From Chloroflexota bacterium (GTDB lineage Bacteria; Chloroflexota; Anaerolineae; Promineifilales; Promineifilaceae): DNA of 42,103 nt. The stretch lies in the NCBI GenBank assembly GCA_024277135.1, contig JAJRVV010000119.1:1-42103 (forward strand). The letters are read 5' to 3'. Both the position numbers and the translations under genes were made by a program. Position 1 is the first letter of the stretch; the number at the start of each line of letters is the position of its first letter. The notes under the pieces were generated by a model. That model made no database searches. It was not told the DNA's origin and saw only the letters and a list, made by a program, of their open reading frames with translations. Below are positions 32,503-42,064 of this stretch, one piece after another.

Positions 32503-32544
32503 AACAGCCTGTTCGGAGTAGAAACCATATTACAAATAAAAAAT

Positions 32545-32577
32545 GCACAGACCACGAGTAAAATTCGTGGTCTGTGC
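32545..32577 (-). terminator. Rho-independent terminator of the second octaheme gene
   Basis: GCACAGACCACGA (32545-32557) pairs perfectly with 32565-32577 over a 7-nt loop. On the minus strand it is followed by ATTTTTTATTTG. Confidence 0.88.
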
Positions 32578-32602
32578 TTCTGTTCTTAGAAAAGTAAACG
32601 TG

Positions 32603-33862
32603 CTACGGCGCTTCTGTTTCCGCCGCCTCTACAACCGGGGCGGGCGGCGTGTGGTAGCCAGTCGCCATGTCGATCAACTCTTCATCCGTCTTGACTTTGG
32701 CAGCGCCATTGTCGTTATGGCAACTGCGGCAGGCAAAGTCCAGTGAAATTTGAGACAGGGAGAACTTACCGTCTTCCGTGAACTGTCCTACCTGAGACGG
32801 CTCAATTGCCATCAGATGGGTGCGAATATCGCCGCTGAACATTTCAGCATTCCCCAAAGCGCTCTTGGCAATGCGCGGCATATGGCATTCAATGCACTCT
32901 ACCCGCCCTTCATGCTCGACATTCGCCTGGAAATTCGCCTCATCAAAATGGCAATCTTCGCAGTCGGTACGAGTCGTGGGTAAACCGGCTTTCCGCAATT
33001 GGATCACACCCGTGTGCGGGTCATGGCAGGTCACGCAGTCCAGGGTGATATGCTTGCTCTGGAAGAGTTCTTCGTATTGCTCATGGTGCTTGATGAACCC
33101 GCCTTTGGCATCCACTTCTTCGACAGCGCCGCGAATGTGGCAGTCGCCGCAAGCTTCTGCATCCCGATCCACTTTCATGTCCACGACTTGCGGATTCTCG
33201 GCGTGCAAACTGCCGGCGCCGTGGCACTCTTCGCAGTAAATGCCGCCTTCGGTCCAGGTACCGACGAGTCCCGGTAGACCATCCTGGTTTCCTTCCGGAT
33301 TGTAGCCAGTGGTGTGACAAGTGCCGCAATCGTATGGCTTTTCCACCTCGCCGGCATGATAACCAACCCAATTGTTCCCCATATCCAGAACAGGATTGAA
33401 GAAGTTGTATTGGGTGGTCGCATTTTCATCGGCGCCGGTGATGATATACCCATTCAGGTCTATGAAGCGGGCTTTCCAATTGTAGCCGCCAATCACGTAG
33501 CTGATGTCGTCCCAGGTATACCCTTCGGGCGGATCGGGCAGTGTGGTGAAGGGATATTCTGGCGGTTGGCCGTCAACCACTTTGTTCAGCTTGTAGGGAT
33601 GGCCGCTCTGCATGAAGACATCATAGGTTTCTTCGTGACATTCGGCGCATGTCTCTGAGCCGACATAGCTGGGGGGTTGATAGCTCACGCCATCCGCGCC
33701 AGCCGGGCCGGGGGGGCCTTGGTCGCCATCCGCGCCGGCCGGGCCGGGAGGTCCTTGGGCGCCATCAGCGCCGGCTGGCCCCGCCGGGCCTTCTGCGCCT
33801 TGACAGCCGACCAAGATCAGGGCGGCGATCAAGATGAGGGTAATTAAAAAGATTTTCTTCAC
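32603..33862 (-). CDS. Octaheme cytochrome c lipoprotein with collagen-like stalk (paralogue)
   Basis: 419 residues from a GTG at 33862 with AGGAGG 6 nt upstream. The lipobox is LILVGC. A collagen-like run of about eleven Gly-X-Y triplets follows (GAEGPAGPAGADGAQGPPGP, with two near-identical GPAGADGxQGPP blocks). Eight CxxCH: CAECH, CGTCH, CEECH, CGDCH, CVTCH, CEDCH, CIECH, CRSCH, in the same order and spacing as the protein at 23638-24903. Shared segments include WDDISYVIGGY, KARFID, NGYIITG, CHTTGY, GSLHAENP and KHHEQYE. The tail is Pro/Ala/Glu-rich. The two genes are clear duplicates kept on opposite strands 8 kb apart. Confidence 0.9.
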   Translation of the reverse strand: MKKIFLITLILIAALILVGCQGAEGPAGPAGADGAQGPPGPAGADGDQGPPGPAGADGVSYQPPSYVGSETCAECHEETYDVFMQSGHPYKLNKVVDGQPPEYPFTTLPDPPEGYTWDDISYVIGGYNWKARFIDLNGYIITGADENATTQYNFFNPVLDMGNNWVGYHAGEVEKPYDCGTCHTTGYNPEGNQDGLPGLVGTWTEGGIYCEECHGAGSLHAENPQVVDMKVDRDAEACGDCHIRGAVEEVDAKGGFIKHHEQYEELFQSKHITLDCVTCHDPHTGVIQLRKAGLPTTRTDCEDCHFDEANFQANVEHEGRVECIECHMPRIAKSALGNAEMFSGDIRTHLMAIEPSQVGQFTEDGKFSLSQISLDFACRSCHNDNGAAKVKTDEELIDMATGYHTPPAPVVEAAETEAP

Positions 33863-34226
33863 AACATACCTCCTGTATGTTAGTTTGGAGTACTTCGTTC
33901 TCCTTAAACGTAGGGAGCAGTCGCCAATTTTAGCTCCCAGTTTGATAATACATTAACAGTTTATTAGGAAAGCGCGCGCGGGGGAAGTGACAAAGATCAT
34001 GAAGAACCCATGATTTGCGAGTACGGCGCGGAGGGGGCAGAAGTATTTGACATAATTTGATTTAGGGAGGGGGGAGACTTGGCGGAAACACGGCCGTAAA
34101 ACTCGTTGAATTGACCATAATCAAGTATAATTTAGTCTGGTTGGAGACCCATTTCCAACCGGTGGCGGCCACCAAATTCTTGGATGGCGTTTTTTATTTT
34201 GCCACACCATTTGCTGGAGGTTTCTT
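33863..34226. promoter_or_regulatory. Divergent promoter region before gyrA
   Basis: 364 bp. A TATAAT (34126-34131) with a weak TCGTTG 17 bp upstream is a likely gyrA promoter. Between it and gyrA are inverted repeats GGTTGGA/TCCAACC and GGTGGC/GCCACC (34138-34173). GTGACAAAGATCATG near 33987 resembles the other palindromic sites and could serve the octaheme gene. No gene is visible. Confidence 0.45.
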
Positions 34227-36737
34227 TTGGAAATCGGCACAGTCAACACCATAGACATCAATAAAGAAATGCGTAGTTCGTACCTCGATTACGCCATGAG
34301 CGTCATCGTCGCCCGCGCCTTGCCCGACGCCCGCGACGGCCTTAAACCAGTCCATCGGCGCATCCTCTACGCCATGCACGACATGGGCATCCGCGCCACC
34401 GGTCCCCACCGCAAAAGCGCTCGCATCGTCGGCGAAGTATTGGGCAAATACCATCCCCATGGCGACCAATCCGTGTATGACGCCATGGTGCGCATGGCGC
34501 AGCCCTTCTCCATGCGTTACATGCTGGTGGATGGGCAGGGCAACTTTGGCAGCGTGGATGGCGACAGTCCGGCGGCGATGCGTTATACCGAAGCGCGATT
34601 GGCCCGCATTGCCAATGAATTGCTGGAAGACATTGACAAAAACACGGTGGATTTTGTCCCCAATTTTGATGATAGCTTGAATGAGCCAGAACTCCTGCCG
34701 GCCCGCCTGCCTAATTTGCTGCTCAATGGCTCGTCGGGCATTGCGGTGGGCATGGCCACGAATATCCCGCCGCACAATCTCACCGAAATCGGCCAGGCGC
34801 TCATCTATCTCATCGAACATCAGGATGATTGGGATGATGTGACGCTGGATGATTTGATGGAGTTTGTCAAAGGGCCGGATTTTCCCACTGCCGGCGTCAT
34901 TGTGGGCAATGAGGGGATTCGCAATGCGTTTGCTACAGGGCGGGGCCGGATCATTGTGCGCGGCCGCGCCGAAATCGAAGAGATGCCGGGCAAATCCGAG
35001 CGGCAGCGAATCAACATCACCGAACTCCCGTTTCAGGTTAATAAGGCGATGCTGGTGGAACGCATTGCTGAATTGGTAAACAAAGGCGTCATCACCGACA
35101 TATCTGATTTGCGGGACAGCTCTGACCGGCGCGGCATTTCGGTGGTGGTGGAGCTGAAGCGGGGGACGCAGCCGTTGAAGGTGTTGAACCAGCTTTACAA
35201 GCACACATCGCTGCAAACGACGTTTGGCGTGCAAATGCTGGCGTTGGTGGATAAACAGCCGCATCTTTTATCGCTGAAGCGCGCCTTGCAGATTCATATT
35301 GATCACCGGGTGAATGTGATCACGCGGCGGACGCAGTTTGAGTTGGATAAGGCGTTAAAGCGGCAGCACATTTTAGAGGGGCTGCTGATTGCGCTGGACA
35401 ATTTGGATGATGTGATTGAAACGATTCGCCGCTCGCCGGACGCCGATGAGGCGCGAACCCGATTGATGGATGGCTTTGGCCTGACGGCCGCGCAAGCGAC
35501 CGCGATTCTGGATATGCAGCTGCGGCGGCTGGCCGCGTTGGAGCGGCAAAAAATCGAGGAAGAGTACCGGGAAATTACGACGCATATCGAATATCTGCAA
35601 GGGCTGCTGGCCGATAAGAAACAGATTCTAGCGATTATCAAAGAAGATATTGAAGGGTTGCTGGAAAAGTATGGGGACGAGCGGCGGTCGGAAATCGCGC
35701 TGGGAATTGACGCCGAACTGAACATGGAGGATTTGATTCAGGATGAAGATGTCCTCATTTCCATCACGCAGCGCGGCTATATCAAGCGGACGCCGGTGGC
35801 GGCGTATCGGATACAGGGACGGGGCGGCAAAGGGTTGATCGGCATGTCTACCCGCGCCAAGGATGAGTTGGAGCACCTGTTTGCGGCGGGGACGCTGAAC
35901 AACATTTTGTTTTTCTCGGATCGGGGCAAGGTGTATTCGGACAAGGCGTATAATATCCCGGAAATGGGGCGCACGGCGCGGGGCACCTCTTTGATGAATA
36001 TCTTGCCGTTGATGCCGGAAGAGCGGATTACGGCCGTCGTCGCCGTCCATGATTTTGAAGATGCCGAATATCTGACCATGATCACCTGCAAGGGTCGGAT
36101 CAAGCGGGTGCGCAGTGATGTGTTTGCCCATGTACGGCCGTCTGGCCTGATTGCCTTGAACTTAGATGAGGATGACAGTCTGGGCTGGGTAAAACTGACC
36201 AAAGGGGGTCAGGATTTGATCCTGGTCAGCCAGCAGGGGCGGGGCATCCGCTTCAGCGAAGAAGATGTGCGGCCGATGGGCCGCGCCGCCGCCGGCGTCA
36301 ACGCCATGCGTCTGGATACCTGGGACCGCATTGCCGGGGCCGATGTGGTGTCGTCTGGCGATGATCTGCTGGTCATCACCGAACAAGGGTATGGCAAGCG
36401 GACGCCGTTGGATGAATATCGCACCCAAAACCGGTATGGTCAGGGGGTGCGGGCGATGGTGCTGGAGCCGGAACGCACCGGCCATATCGTCAGCGCCCGA
36501 GTGGTGACGAAAGGGGACGAGGTGACGTGTATCTCGGCCAACGGCATCATTCTGCGCACGGCGGCGGACGCCATCTCGCAGCAAAGCCGGATCACGCGCG
36601 GCGTGCGGGTGATGGATTTGCGGAATGGGGATGCGGTGGCTTCGGTGGCGGTGGTGCGCGAAGGGCGGCTTTCCCGGGTGAATGGGGAAGAGGATGAAGT
36701 AGAAATCAACCTGGAGGAAACGGCCGTCCTTAATTAA
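34227..36737 (+). CDS. gyrA: DNA gyrase subunit A
   Basis: 836 residues from a TTG at 34227 with GGAGG 6 nt upstream. The N-terminal breakage-reunion domain has [20 protein letters not shown], the quinolone-resistance region [19 protein letters not shown] and the catalytic Tyr in [10 protein letters not shown]. The GyrA box appears as QGRGGKG (consensus QRRGGKG) at the start of the C-terminal beta-pinwheel, followed by several blades. A complete GyrA box favours gyrase over topoisomerase IV (ParC). It introduces negative supercoils together with GyrB, which is not in the window. The residue equal to E. coli Ser83 is Gln. Confidence 0.95.
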   Translation: MEIGTVNTIDINKEMRSSYLDYAMSVIVARALPDARDGLKPVHRRILYAMHDMGIRATGPHRKSARIVGEVLGKYHPHGDQSVYDAMVRMAQPFSMRYMLVDGQGNFGSVDGDSPAAMRYTEARLARIANELLEDIDKNTVDFVPNFDDSLNEPELLPARLPNLLLNGSSGIAVGMATNIPPHNLTEIGQALIYLIEHQDDWDDVTLDDLMEFVKGPDFPTAGVIVGNEGIRNAFATGRGRIIVRGRAEIEEMPGKSERQRINITELPFQVNKAMLVERIAELVNKGVITDISDLRDSSDRRGISVVVELKRGTQPLKVLNQLYKHTSLQTTFGVQMLALVDKQPHLLSLKRALQIHIDHRVNVITRRTQFELDKALKRQHILEGLLIALDNLDDVIETIRRSPDADEARTRLMDGFGLTAAQATAILDMQLRRLAALERQKIEEEYREITTHIEYLQGLLADKKQILAIIKEDIEGLLEKYGDERRSEIALGIDAELNMEDLIQDEDVLISITQRGYIKRTPVAAYRIQGRGGKGLIGMSTRAKDELEHLFAAGTLNNILFFSDRGKVYSDKAYNIPEMGRTARGTSLMNILPLMPEERITAVVAVHDFEDAEYLTMITCKGRIKRVRSDVFAHVRPSGLIALNLDEDDSLGWVKLTKGGQDLILVSQQGRGIRFSEEDVRPMGRAAAGVNAMRLDTWDRIAGADVVSSGDDLLVITEQGYGKRTPLDEYRTQNRYGQGVRAMVLEPERTGHIVSARVVTKGDEVTCISANGIILRTAADAISQQSRITRGVRVMDLRNGDAVASVAVVREGRLSRVNGEEDEVEINLEETAVLN

Positions 36738-36793
36738 CCGCCGCTCAAACCAAAACAAAATGCTGAAGGCTAACATTCATTGTTCTTTTGAGA

Positions 36794-36819
36794 AGCCCTC
36801 CTCTTGGAGGGCTTTTTTT
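36794..36819 (+). terminator. gyrA terminator
   Basis: AGCCCTCC-TCTT-GGAGGGCT followed by seven T, 56 bp after the gyrA stop. Confidence 0.9.
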
Positions 36820-36854
36820 ATGCGGCATGTCGCATAGCGCGGTAAACCACAAAT

Positions 36855-36973
36855 GAGCAATGAACAATGAGCAATGAACAATGAGCAATGAACAATGAGC
36901 AATGAGCAATGAACAATGAGCAATGAACAATGAACAATGAGCAATGAGCAATGAACAATGAGCAATGAACAAA
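36855..36973. repeat. 17-unit heptamer tandem repeat
   Basis: Seventeen units of 7 bp, each GAGCAAT or GAACAAT (last one GAACAAA), with the two forms mixed in the order G A G A G A G G A G A A G G A G A (third base). A minus-strand open frame across it is only the repeat read as HCSLLIA/HCSLFIA. This is a short tandemly repeated repeat of the kind known from filamentous cyanobacteria. The rest of the gap to 37141 holds the promoter region of the AAA ATPase gene and no gene. Confidence 0.9.
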
Positions 36974-37141
36974 TAAATTGCGTGGTTGACGCAAATGTTG
37001 CAGAGGAATTCTATAAACGCCCCTTATTTCCTATACAGGCTGTGTAGGCAAAAGCCTATACTAATGAAGCGGCGAATTGTGCGATACAATGGGATGAGTT
37101 CGGGTTATCCTCGCAGCCGCAAATAAATTTGGAGAAAGAGG

Positions 37142-38509
37142 ATGGCAGAAGTAAACGGCGCATTGGCGCAATTGCTGGCCCCGGTCATGGAAATCGAGCG
37201 GTTGAACATTCCACCGGCCATCATTCACGACACCATTTTTCGCTTGTTGTTCAATGAGGGCGTGGGCAATATCGCGCGTCTTTCTGACGTGTTGGGGTTG
37301 CACCCCAAGGTGCTGGATGAGGTTATGAGCCAGATGAAGCTGGAACATCTGGTGGAAGTGACGAAGGCCGGACAAATAGGGAGTCTTAGTTTTACGTACT
37401 CATTGACGGACAAGGGACGAAATCGGGCGCAGGATGCTTTTGATCGCAGTTTGTACATTGGCCGGTTGCCGGTGTCGTTGAATGAGTACACTCAGGCTAT
37501 TCTGATGCAGACTTCTGGGGGAGACGGCCGTCGCGCCACCCCGGAAACGATCAAACAGGCGTTGAGCCACCTGATCTTGCCGGAAAACTTTCATCGCCGC
37601 ATTGGCCCGGCCGTCAATGCTGGCAGTTCGCTGTTCCTTTACGGGCCGCCGGGCAATGGCAAAACTACTGTGGCCGAGGCCATCGGTAAAGTGCTGTCCC
37701 AGGGCAGCCCCATCTGGCTGCCGGATGCCATCACCGTCGGCGGTCAGATCATCCAGGTGTTTGATCCGTTGGTTCACGAACCGCTGCCGCAAGATGAAAT
37801 AGCCTTCCACACCCAATTCTTGGGCAAAAAACGTCAAAGCGACCGCATGAAAATTGATAATCGGTGGCGGCTGTTCAAACGGCCGTTGGTCATGGTCGGC
37901 GGCGAACTCACCCTTGACTCCCTCGATTTGCGCTACGAACCCATTGCCAAGGTGTACGAAGCGCCCCTGCAGTTCAAAGCCAATGGCGGCATGTTCCTCA
38001 TTGATGACTTTGGCCGCCAGCAAGTCAGCCCGCAGCAGTTGCTCAACCGCTGGATCGTCCCCCTGGAAAGCCGCAAAGATTTCCTGCGGCTCCAATCCGG
38101 CCAAAGCTTGGAAGTTCCCTTCCGCCAATTCATCGTCTTCTCCACCAACCTCGACCCCATGCAGTTAGTGGATGACGCCTTTCTGCGCCGCATTCAAATG
38201 AAAGTGGAAGTTAGAGGCCCGGATGAGCGATTGTACTACAAGATTTTCACCCGCATGTGCGACGCCTACATGATCCCCTTCGACAAGAAGAGTTTCGTCC
38301 ATCTCTTACAGAAATGGTATCGAGAACCGAAGCGAACCATGCAAGCGGTACACCCGCGAGATATTTTGAAAACGGCCGTGGCGATTTGCGAGTATGAGGA
38401 TGCACCCCTCCGGCTTTCCCCCACCTTGTTGGATGAGGCGTGTCTCAGTTATTTTGTAGACGCGGACAAAACCACCGATCCCACGCAGACGGCCGCCCGC
38501 GGCGTTTAG
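37142..38509 (+). CDS. AAA-type ATPase with N-terminal winged-helix-like domain
   Basis: 455 residues; GGAGAAAGAGG precedes the ATG. Residues about 25-100 look like a winged-helix unit (RLLFNEGVGNIARLSDVLGL, EVMSQMKLEHLVEV). An ATPase core follows with Walker A GPPGNGKTT (about 167-175), Walker B GGMFLIDDFG (about 281-290) and a sensor-type STNLDPM. The C-terminal part carries RRIQMKVEV and a helical lid. Not a recognised named protein. Cytosolic. The gene stands alone between gyrA and the AIM24-type gene, so context gives no function. Confidence 0.75.
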   Translation: MAEVNGALAQLLAPVMEIERLNIPPAIIHDTIFRLLFNEGVGNIARLSDVLGLHPKVLDEVMSQMKLEHLVEVTKAGQIGSLSFTYSLTDKGRNRAQDAFDRSLYIGRLPVSLNEYTQAILMQTSGGDGRRATPETIKQALSHLILPENFHRRIGPAVNAGSSLFLYGPPGNGKTTVAEAIGKVLSQGSPIWLPDAITVGGQIIQVFDPLVHEPLPQDEIAFHTQFLGKKRQSDRMKIDNRWRLFKRPLVMVGGELTLDSLDLRYEPIAKVYEAPLQFKANGGMFLIDDFGRQQVSPQQLLNRWIVPLESRKDFLRLQSGQSLEVPFRQFIVFSTNLDPMQLVDDAFLRRIQMKVEVRGPDERLYYKIFTRMCDAYMIPFDKKSFVHLLQKWYREPKRTMQAVHPRDILKTAVAICEYEDAPLRLSPTLLDEACLSYFVDADKTTDPTQTAARGV

Positions 38510-38524
38510 TTCTCCAACAAAAAA

Positions 38525-38548
38525 GGGCGTTCCCGTTTGGGAACACCC
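38525..38548. terminator. Bidirectional terminator between convergent genes
   Basis: GGG-C-GTTCCC and GGGAAC-A-CCC around GTTT, with an A-run on the left, lying between the ends of the AAA ATPase and AIM24-type genes. Confidence 0.7.
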
Positions 38549-38570
38549 TCATTCTCAGAAAAGAGACCCA

Positions 38571-39359
38571 TCACCCTTGCAGTAAATCCATGGCTCCTTT
38601 TAACAGGGAACCTTCACCCGTCGAGCTGCCACCGGCAGAGGGGGCGTTGGCCAATATCCGGTCAGCCAACCGGGAGAAGGGGAGCGATTGCAGCCAGATA
38701 CGGCCGTTTCCCTGCAGCGTGGCCAGGAACAACCCCTCGCCGCCCAAGATCATAGACTTCAAATTACCAGCCCGCTGAATATCATAGCTGATGGTAGATT
38801 CAAAAGCCACGATGCAGCCGGTGTCCACCATGATCTTGTTCCCATTCAGCCGTTTCTCCACAATCGTGCCGCCAGCGTGGATGAACACATTGCCATCGCC
38901 GCGCAACTTTTGCAAAATGAATCCCTCGCCGCCAAACAGACCCGCGCCTAATTTTTTGTTAAAGGCGATGCTTACTTCTGTGCCCAAAGCGGCGCACAGG
39001 AACGAATCTTTCTGGCAAATCAACTCGCCGTTGGCTTCATCCAGGTCAATGGCGATGATTTTTCCAGGGTACGGCGCGCCAAACGCCACATGCTTCTTAC
39101 CCTGACCGCCGTTGCTGAAATGGGTCATGAAAAGGGATTCGCCGGTGAAAGCTCGTTTGGCCACGCTGCCCAGCTTGCTCATAAAGCCAGCCTTGGGATT
39201 GGAGCCGTCCCCCATCTTGGTTTCAAACGTTATCCCATCTTCCATATACATCATGGCTCCGGCTTCGGCAATGACGGTCTCTTTGGGGTCAAGCTCGACT
39301 TCGACAAATTGCAGATCGTCGCCGAATACCTGGTAATCAACTTCGTGGCTTTTACTCAT
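38571..39359 (-). CDS. AIM24/TIGR00266-family protein
   Basis: 262 residues; AGGAG stands 6 nt before the ATG. Beta-rich throughout, with [53 protein letters not shown] and a mirrored [15 protein letters not shown] end, all typical of this family. The family is often linked to membrane or tellurite-type stress, but its biochemistry is unknown. A Gly/Ser-rich tail follows. Single gene, convergent with the ATPase. Confidence 0.85.
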   Translation of the reverse strand: MSKSHEVDYQVFGDDLQFVEVELDPKETVIAEAGAMMYMEDGITFETKMGDGSNPKAGFMSKLGSVAKRAFTGESLFMTHFSNGGQGKKHVAFGAPYPGKIIAIDLDEANGELICQKDSFLCAALGTEVSIAFNKKLGAGLFGGEGFILQKLRGDGNVFIHAGGTIVEKRLNGNKIMVDTGCIVAFESTISYDIQRAGNLKSMILGGEGLFLATLQGNGRIWLQSLPFSRLADRILANAPSAGGSSTGEGSLLKGAMDLLQG

Positions 39360-39445
39360 TTTTGTCTCCTTGTAACTTTTGTTTTTGTGGAATCACTGCT
39401 GATATTATACATGTTTACGAGTGGACTTGGGTAAAGTTTTTAATT

Positions 39446-39540
39446 CGCCCTAAAAAGCAAAAGGGCGCGTTTCAAATGAGTAGCCGCGGTATCCTTACCG
39501 CGCAGGCGTAAACGCAGTAAGAGTAAGAAACCGCGGCTAC
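39446..39540. repeat. Palindromic element and hairpins in the AIM24 - restriction gene gap
   Basis: CGCCCT/AGGGCG (39446-39451/39462-39467) is a short hairpin. GTAGCCGCGGT (39480-39490) and ACCGCGGCTAC (39530-39540) are perfect 11-bp inverted arms around a 39-nt core that itself holds GCGGTA/TACCGC and GCGTAAACGC. This looks like a REP-type or miniature element. The 254-bp gap 39360-39613 holds no gene. Confidence 0.5.
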
Positions 39541-39613
39541 AAAATGTGAAGGATGTTGTCGGTCTTTTGAACCATGTCCAATTTTGGCAACTTGCTAAAT
39601 CATGAACACCCTA

Positions 39614-41089
39614 TCAAAAACCAGTCCGGAATCTACACGTAAACCACATGATGGAAGCCGGTTGTAATTTCTCAAATTCCTTTTGCATGACCTTCTGGTA
39701 TTCCCATTGCGTGCCGGTGAGCAGCGTCGCATTTTCACACCACAACTGCGCGGCGCGGTCTTTGTGTTTGACGTCCACATCTTCACGGCCTTTGGTTTCA
39801 ATCAGATGATGGACGCCATCGGCCGTAACGGCCACAAAATCCAACTCATAATAACGAAGGTTGGCGGCTGAATCGGTGTAGGCAATCGTAAAGCCAAACC
39901 GTTCGGGAAGTTTGGTAAAGCGAACCACATCAGGGGCTTTTTGCAGGAAGACGGCAAACGCTTTCTCGTATTTGTTATCGGCCGCCACCAGATTGAAAAC
40001 GGTCTTGCTGGCTTCCAGCGTGGGCCGCGACCAGGGGTAGCCGGGGCAGTCGGACAACGGCCGTCCCTCCCCTTCCAGCGCCGGCGTTTGTTCCTGAACC
40101 GCCACATCGCGCAGAATTTTGACAAACGCTTTGACGGTGACGTGTTGGGCAATCTTGTGCGAGATCGCCTTTATCATCGCCGGTTCGCTCAAGTCAACCG
40201 TTTCGCCAAAGGCGTGATGGGTCAGGAATTGGCGTACTTTGGGAACCAGAGCGGCGAATTGCGAAGGCAGCTTCACATCGTGGGCAATGCGTTTGGCGTA
40301 GTAGGAAATGACTTCTTGTGACATTCGCACTTCGGGGATCGCGTATTCACGGTCAATGATCTTTTCCAGGGTGATGATGTCATACCCCTCATAACGGAAG
40401 GTTTGGGCGGTAGCATCACCTTCTTTTTTGGGCAGCTTGGGCGTCTGGATTTTGGATACGTCAATGGCGGCGATTTCTTCGGCCAATGTGCGCTTGCGGG
40501 TTAGCATGGGGCTGAGAACCGGAATGGTAATGTCTTTGTCCAGCTTGTCTTCGTCGGGGAAGATGGTTTCAATGACAACGGGTTCGGCGTCCAGGTCAAC
40601 CGTTTGCAGTTCCCAATCCTCATCCCGTTCCAACTGCTCTGCAAATTGGATGAACGCTTTGTTGCCGATGACGTCCACCTGTTCCCGGAAAGCGGGATTG
40701 GGGCCAAAGCTACCCCGGAACATGCGGCGCAAGCCGCGCCCGATGGTTTGTTCCGGCAAGATGTTGGCTTTGCTGGTGTAAGGGCGCAAGCCAACGACCA
40801 CCGTCACGCTTTGCACATCCCAACCTTCGCGCAGCATCAGGACGCTGACAATGCAATTGGTGGGATTGTCAGTCTCGTCAATTGTTTGGGCCACGTTCCG
40901 AGCCAGTTCCAAATCACGTTTAGAAACATCCCCTTTGCGATTGGTATGAATGACATGCAGCTTATCCCCGGCAAAATCGCCCGGATATTTGGCGCGGAGA
41001 TAATCGGCCACATCATCAGCGTCTTTGGCGCTGTTCATCATGACAAAGAGAACGGGTTTTCGTTCTAATCTTGCCAGTTTGTGCTCCAA
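39614..41089 (-). pseudogene. C-terminal part of broken restriction endonuclease/helicase
   Basis: About 490 codons in the same frame as the fragment at 41120-41917. It opens at a TTG inside the palindrome, not a natural start. It has the second helicase domain (KPVLFVMMNSAKDADDVADY, VSVLMLREGWDVQSVTVVVG, ILPEQTIGRGLRRMF: motifs IV-VI) and a C-terminal PD-(D/E)xK nuclease (YYELDFVAV ... HHLIETKGRE). This matches DEAD/DEAH restriction endonucleases of the Type III Res-like/BPTD_3080 kind. The DEAH box and motif III between the two fragments are gone, so the protein should be inactive even if translated. Confidence 0.75.
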
Positions 41090-41120
41090 GTGACAGGCAC
41101 TTCGGAAGTGCCTGTCACTT
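41088..41120. repeat. 33-bp perfect palindrome at the gene break
   Basis: Two 15-bp arms AAGTGACAGGCACTT and AAGTGCCTGTCACTT around CGG. It sits exactly at the junction of the two restriction gene fragments. The upstream fragment's stop codon (TAA, minus strand) uses its outer base. It is similar in style to the hairpin at 13617-13648. Confidence 0.85.
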
Positions 41121-41917
41121 TAGTAATGAAAGACGGGATTGCCCCGTTTCAGGATGCGCTGCTCAAACAGTTCGACGCTGTGAGTTTGGGCGGCCGGTTT
41201 GGAACCGAGCATCATCGTCATGATGTCGGGTTCATCCTCATTGCTTTTGTCTTCTCGTTCGTAAAGTTGTTGAATGTTGGCGACGTACAAAGCGCTCTGA
41301 GAGCTGGCTCGTTCGCTGTCGCCGCGCATGTAACAATTGAATTCCCAAAAGATTTTGAGGGCGGGGGGAATGACGGGGTCGGTGCGGAAGATTTTACCGC
41401 CCGCAAAATCGGTGCGCAGCCGTTGGTAAACGATGACGTTGGGGGCGATGAGCAAACTGGTGGCGGCGTAGGCGTTACCGCCTTCCAAAACGGCGTTGAA
41501 ATATTGCCAGACGATTGCCAAAGAGATGACTTTGGTTTTACCTGTTCCGGCCGCCATTTTCAGACAGTAGCGGGGGAAATTATCGTATTGCAAAAGGCGC
41601 AGATTGGGTTCTGCGGCAGACGCTTCCAACAACGCTTTATGCCGCCGTTTTTGGGCCGCTCCGTAGACGTAGATAAGGGTTTCGATGGCTTCCCGCTGGA
41701 AGGGGTAATAGGCAAATTTATGGCCGTCCGGCAAACGGCGGTCGGTGTGGAACCAATGGTTGAGCAGGGTTTTGCTGGTTTGGGCAGTTCCCTTGTAGCC
41801 GCTGTTCGCCCATTCAGTAACGGCCGTGCGGATAGCAGGCACACAAGGGGCGGTTTTGGTGCGGGCTTCCAGCAATGCCATTTGAGATGGATCATGTTTT
41901 TTGCGTTTGCGCGGCAT
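41120..41917 (-). pseudogene. N-terminal part of broken restriction endonuclease/helicase
   Basis: 265 residues from the ATG at 41917 (AGGA 9 nt upstream). Basic N-terminus (MPRKRKKHD), PFQREAIETLIYVYG and Walker A MAAGTGKTKVISLAIVW (motif I), then TSLLIAPNVIVYQRL (motif Ia). The frame stops at the palindrome after RILKRGNPVFHY, where relatives continue into the DEAH box. About 150-200 residues are missing before the C-terminal fragment resumes in the same frame. Confidence 0.75.
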
Positions 41918-41983
41918 GGTCTTTTTTCCTATGAATGAATTCATAGGCTGATACAAGAAGTACGCTGAAGCACACTATTGTTT

Positions 41984-42001
41984 AACGCGCTTGAGCGCGT
42001 T
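41984..42001. promoter_or_regulatory. Short palindrome upstream of the restriction gene
   Basis: AACGCGC-TTGA-GCGCGTT lies between the end of an upstream minus-strand frame and the broken restriction gene. It could be a terminator stem or an operator. The region to 42064 also repeats ATTCGATGGC. Confidence 0.4.
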
Positions 42002-42064
42002 TCCTGTTTCAGCCGTCGAATTCCATTCGATGGCGATTCGTTTCGATAGCATTTTATTCGATGG

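Noticed and set aside
34194-35264. Minus-strand frame of 356 codons within gyrA
   Set aside because: Antisense shadow; gyrA is unmistakable on the plus strand.
36745-36972. Minus-strand open frame of 75 codons
   Set aside because: It is only the heptamer array read as HCSLLIA/HCSLFIA units plus the gyrA terminator.
36855-36973. CRISPR array
   Set aside because: Units are 7 bp with no spacers.
39480-39540. Possible second attC site
   Set aside because: The arms are a perfect symmetric palindrome without extra-helical base or R box GTT/AAC ends, unlike the site at 4953-5058.
41081-41938. Plus-strand frame of 285 codons
   Set aside because: Antisense shadow of the helicase fragment, which carries clear Walker A sequence on the other strand.
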